NCBI GenBank assembly: GCA_937903095.1
Contig: CALCZN010000042.1
Span: 1 to 14,263, forward strand
DNA from: Zeimonas sp937903095
GTDB taxonomy: Bacteria; Pseudomonadota; Gammaproteobacteria; Burkholderiales; Burkholderiaceae_E
Reading direction: 5' to 3'
Length of the DNA stretch: 14,263 bases
Notes under the pieces: generated by a model
Databases searched by the model: none
What the model was told of the DNA's origin: nothing
Seen by the model: the letters and a program-made list of their open reading frames with translations, nothing else
Position numbers and translations under genes: made by a program
Shown: in pieces, positions 11,980 to 14,263 of the stretch
Position numbering within the stretch: position 1 is the stretch's first letter
Layout of the letters: every line of letters starts with the position of its first letter

Positions 11980-13163
11980 TCGACGATCCATTCGTTGCCC
12001 CGCAGCACGAGTTCGCGATCGCAGACGAACTCCTGCGGCCCCGGGTCGCGCCCGGGAAGGGCCTGCACGACGATCTCTCCGGCGGCGCGCAGCGCGTCGA
12101 TCGCCTCGACCAGCGCCGCATCGTCGGACCAGGGCGCGCGGATCGCCGAAGCCGGTGCGCCGTTCTCGAGCAGGCCGGCCAGCGCGCGCAGCTCGATCGA
12201 GAACCCGGTGGCCGGCCGCGCCCTGCCGAAGGCGCGACCGACGTCGTCGTAGCGACCGCCGCGCGCGATCGCGTAGGGCAGCGCCTCGACGTAGGCCGCG
12301 AAAGTGATGCCGTTGTGATACCGATAGCCGCGCAGGTCGGCGAGGTCGATCGACAGCTCGAGCTGCTGCCAGCGCTGCAGCACGGGCGAGGCGCACAGGC
12401 GCTCGAGCCGCTCGAGCGCGTCGCGGATCGCCGGCGCATCGGGCAGTTGCGCGCGCGCGCGGGCGAGCGCCGAACCGGTGCCGTCGAAGCCGGCGCCGGC
12501 GCGCCCGTGCAGCCGCGCGAGCGTGGGCAGCGCTTCGCGCAGCGCGGCCGGCGAATCGCGCAGCACCTCGTGCAGCCCGGGGATGTCCTTGCCCTGCAGC
12601 AGCCGGTACAGCTCGTCGACGTCGACCTCGGGGTCGAGCGGTCCGAGCGCATCGAGCAGGCCCTGCACGACGCCGACGTGGCACAGGTCGATGCGCAGCT
12701 TCTCCACGCCGGCGGCGGCGAGCGAGCGCACCATCAGGTCGATCGTCTCCACCTCGGCTTCGATGCCCGAGTGCCCGTACAGCTCGGCGCCGATCTGGAT
12801 CGGCTCGCGCGTGGCGAGCACGCCCTGCGCGCGCGTGTGCAGCACCGAGCCCGCGTAGCACAGGCGCACGACGCCGTCGCGATCGAGCAGGTGCGCGTCG
12901 ATGCGCGCGACCTGCGGCGTCATGTCGGCTCGCACGCCGAGCGTGCGCCCCGAGAGCTGGTCGACCAGCTGGAAGGTACGCAGGCCGAGGTCGCGGCCCG
13001 AGCCGGTGAGCAGCGAATCGAGGTGCTCGATCAGCGGCGGCATCACCAGCTCGTAGCCGTACGACCGGTACAGATCGAGCAGCCGGCGGCGCAACTCCTC
13101 GATGGCGCGCGCTTCGGCCGGCAGGACGTCGGCAATACTCTCGGGCAGCAGCCAGCGCAGCAT
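11958..13163 (-). CDS. hisZ: ATP phosphoribosyltransferase regulatory subunit
   Basis: A 401-residue homologue of the histidyl-tRNA synthetase catalytic core that does not charge tRNA. It forms a complex with short-form HisG and is required for the first step of histidine synthesis and its feedback control. The N-terminus MLRWLLPESIADVLPAEA, RADMTPQVARIDA (78-90), QIGAELYGHSGIEAEVE (123-139), YHNGITFAAYVEAL and the ARGGRYDDVG segment are typical. There is no C-terminal anticodon-binding domain, which separates it from HisS. The position between the DUF2065 gene and purA is the usual one in Burkholderiales. The start at 13163 fits the family N-terminus, but no strong Shine-Dalgarno is seen; a GAGGTA lies unusually far upstream. 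No hisG is in the window. Confidence 0.95.
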   Translation of the reverse strand: MLRWLLPESIADVLPAEARAIEELRRRLLDLYRSYGYELVMPPLIEHLDSLLTGSGRDLGLRTFQLVDQLSGRTLGVRADMTPQVARIDAHLLDRDGVVRLCYAGSVLHTRAQGVLATREPIQIGAELYGHSGIEAEVETIDLMVRSLAAAGVEKLRIDLCHVGVVQGLLDALGPLDPEVDVDELYRLLQGKDIPGLHEVLRDSPAALREALPTLARLHGRAGAGFDGTGSALARARAQLPDAPAIRDALERLERLCASPVLQRWQQLELSIDLADLRGYRYHNGITFAAYVEALPYAIARGGRYDDVGRAFGRARPATGFSIELRALAGLLENGAPASAIRAPWSDDAALVEAIDALRAAGEIVVQALPGRDPGPQEFVCDRELVLRGNEWIVDPVAASH

Positions 13164-13190
13164 GGGAAGGAGCAGTACCTCGTGCGAAGG

Positions 13191-13216
13191 CCGGGCGCGG
13201 CAAACGCCGCGTCCGG
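13191..13216 (-). other. 11-bp hairpin between the DUF2065 gene and hisZ
   Basis: CCGGGCGCGGC (13191-13201) and GCCGCGTCCGG (13206-13216) pair over 11 positions, one of them G.T, with an AAAC loop. It lies in the 72-bp gap after the DUF2065 stop, without a T-tract. A -10-like TACAAT (minus strand, complement of 13228-13233) lies next to it, but no -35 was found. It may be a message-processing or stability element. Confidence 0.55.
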
Positions 13217-13235
13217 GCGAACCGGCTATTGTAGG

Positions 13236-13418
13236 TTAGATCAACAGCAGCGCGAGACCGGCCAGCGTCGCGCCGAATCCGACGAAGCGGATCTGCCCGT
13301 CGCGCAGGCGGGCGATGTGCAGGAACATCTCGCGCCAGCCGGAAGGCGCGAACAGCGGCATCGCGCCCTCGAGAATCAGCACCAGGCCGATTGCCCGCAG
13401 CCAGTCGTCGATCGTCAC
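13236..13418 (-). CDS. DUF2065 small membrane protein (YjeT-like)
   Basis: A 60-residue protein with two hydrophobic segments, one near the N-terminus (AIGLVLILEGAMPLFA) and one at the C-terminus (FVGFGATLAGLALLLI). They are joined by a loop with WREMF and RLRDGQIRFVG. This matches the DUF2065 family, found in E. coli as YjeT between hflC and purA. The GTG start at 13418 overlaps the hflC stop as GTGA (13415-13418), a sign of translational coupling. It is too short and too closely joined to hflC to be found by length alone; family, position and overlap support it. The function is unknown; location suggests an inner-membrane partner of HflKC (inference). Confidence 0.85.
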   Translation of the reverse strand: MTIDDWLRAIGLVLILEGAMPLFAPSGWREMFLHIARLRDGQIRFVGFGATLAGLALLLI

Positions 13419-14263
13419 TTCGGCGACCCGTCCGGCGCCTTGAAGTAGCGGAAGAACTCCGACGACGGATCGAGCACGAGGACGTCGGACTTGCTGCCGA
13501 AGGCCTGCCGGTACGCCTCGAGGCTGCGGTAGAACGCGGCGAACTGCGGGTTCCTGCCCCAGGCCGCGGCGAACAGCTGCGCCACGCGCGCGTCGCCCTC
13601 GCCGCGCATCTGCTGCGCCTCGCGATAGGCCTCGGCGACGATCACTTCGCGCTGGCGGTCGGCCTCGGCGCGGATCTTCTCCGACTCGGCGGCGCCGGTG
13701 GCGCGGCGCTCGTTGGCGACCTGCTTGCGCTCGGACTCCATGCGCGCGAACACGCGCTCGGAGACCTCGGGGGCGAAATCGACCCGCTTCAGCCGCACGT
13801 CGATGACCTCGACGCCGATCTGCTTCGAATCGTCGTTGACCTTGGCGCGCACGTTCTCGACGACCTGGTCGCGCGCGCTCGAGATCATGTCGGAGACGGT
13901 GCGCCGCGCGATCTCGTTGTTCAGCGCATCGCGCAGGCTGCGGTTGATCCGGTCGACGGCGATCTGCTCGCTGCCCGACACCGAGCGGATGAAGCTGGGC
14001 GGATCGATGATGCGCCACTTCACGAAGGTGTCGATCATCACGTTGAGCTTCTCGGAAGTGATGAAGCGATCGCTCTCGGAAGTGTCGATCGTGAGGATGC
14101 GCTTGTCGTAGTAGACGACGTTCTGGAACGGCGGCGGCAGCTTGAAATACAGGCCGGGCGCGTCGATCACCTTGCGGATCTCGCCGAGCGCGTAGACGAC
14201 GGCGAACTGGCGCTGGTCGACGACGAAGACGCACGACATCAGCACGAAGATCGCGATCAGCAG
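13415..14263 (-). CDS. hflC: HflC, regulator of FtsH protease (5' end beyond window)
   Basis: The reading frame runs in from the window edge and gives 282 residues. The visible N-terminus (LLIAIFVLMSCVFVVDQRQFAVVYALGE) is the end of the membrane anchor followed by the SPFH/prohibitin domain. Only the first few codons should be missing, since HflC normally has a short N-terminal anchor. A GTG at 14245 lies inside the anchor and is not the true start. The domain continues with DKRILTIDTSESDRF and VKWRIIDPPSF. A charged helix-rich region with ESERKQVANERRATGAAESEKIRAEADRQRE follows, as in the coiled-coil region that forms the HflKC cage around FtsH in the inner membrane. hflK would be expected just outside the window. 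The gene overlaps the DUF2065 gene by 4 bp. Confidence 0.95.
   Translation of the reverse strand: MLIAIFVLMSCVFVVDQRQFAVVYALGEIRKVIDAPGLYFKLPPPFQNVVYYDKRILTIDTSESDRFITSEKLNVMIDTFVKWRIIDPPSFIRSVSGSEQIAVDRINRSLRDALNNEIARRTVSDMISSARDQVVENVRAKVNDDSKQIGVEVIDVRLKRVDFAPEVSERVFARMESERKQVANERRATGAAESEKIRAEADRQREVIVAEAYREAQQMRGEGDARVAQLFAAAWGRNPQFAAFYRSLEAYRQAFGSKSDVLVLDPSSEFFRYFKAPDGSPK

Noticed and set aside
10255..12252. A 665-codon + strand frame opposite purA and hisZ
   Set aside because: It covers parts of two well-identified minus-strand genes and has antisense-type composition.

Overview
The window is a very GC-rich, densely packed bacterial chromosome segment. Gene content, codon bias and the order hflC - DUF2065 - hisZ - purA - phosphoribosyltransferase - (tRNA-Leu) - rnr - rlmB point to a betaproteobacterium, most likely Burkholderiales or a close relative (inference; no 16S is present). 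No insertion sequence, phage gene, CRISPR array or integrase is visible.

Left part (1-2981, + strand): the last codons of an upstream gene, probably the zinc-ribbon tail of a B12-dependent ribonucleotide reductase. An OmpR/PhoB-type response regulator follows, overlapping a soluble PAS-GAF hybrid histidine kinase that carries its own receiver. Middle-left (2991-5457): a CRP/FNR-family regulator (- strand) diverges from a + strand cluster of a universal stress protein, a DUF883 membrane-anchored small protein and a secreted SNase-like nuclease. The 203-bp divergent intergenic region holds two inverted repeats and three phased direct-repeat half-sites. The FNR homologue lacks all four cysteines that hold the oxygen-sensing cluster in E. 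coli FNR.

Centre and right (5434-14263, mostly - strand): read in transcription order these are hflC (5' end off the window), a DUF2065/YjeT-like small membrane protein, hisZ, purA and a purine-type phosphoribosyltransferase. tRNA-Leu(CAG) comes next on the opposite strand, followed by rnr, rlmB and a class III-type sirtuin. This keeps the E. coli order hflC-yjeT-purA-(nsrR)-rnr-rlmB, with hisZ added and a phosphoribosyltransferase plus tRNA where E. coli has nsrR. Gene functions are FtsH modulation, histidine and AMP synthesis, purine salvage, RNA decay, 23S rRNA methylation and NAD-dependent deacylation.

I see no clear new multi-gene system. The best leads are: the cysteine-less FNR and its regulatory region; a long low-complexity insertion in RNase R; a perfect 17-bp inverted repeat between rlmB and the sirtuin gene; a nuclease with no ATG or GTG at a plausible place; and a tandemly duplicated 27-bp terminator after the tRNA.
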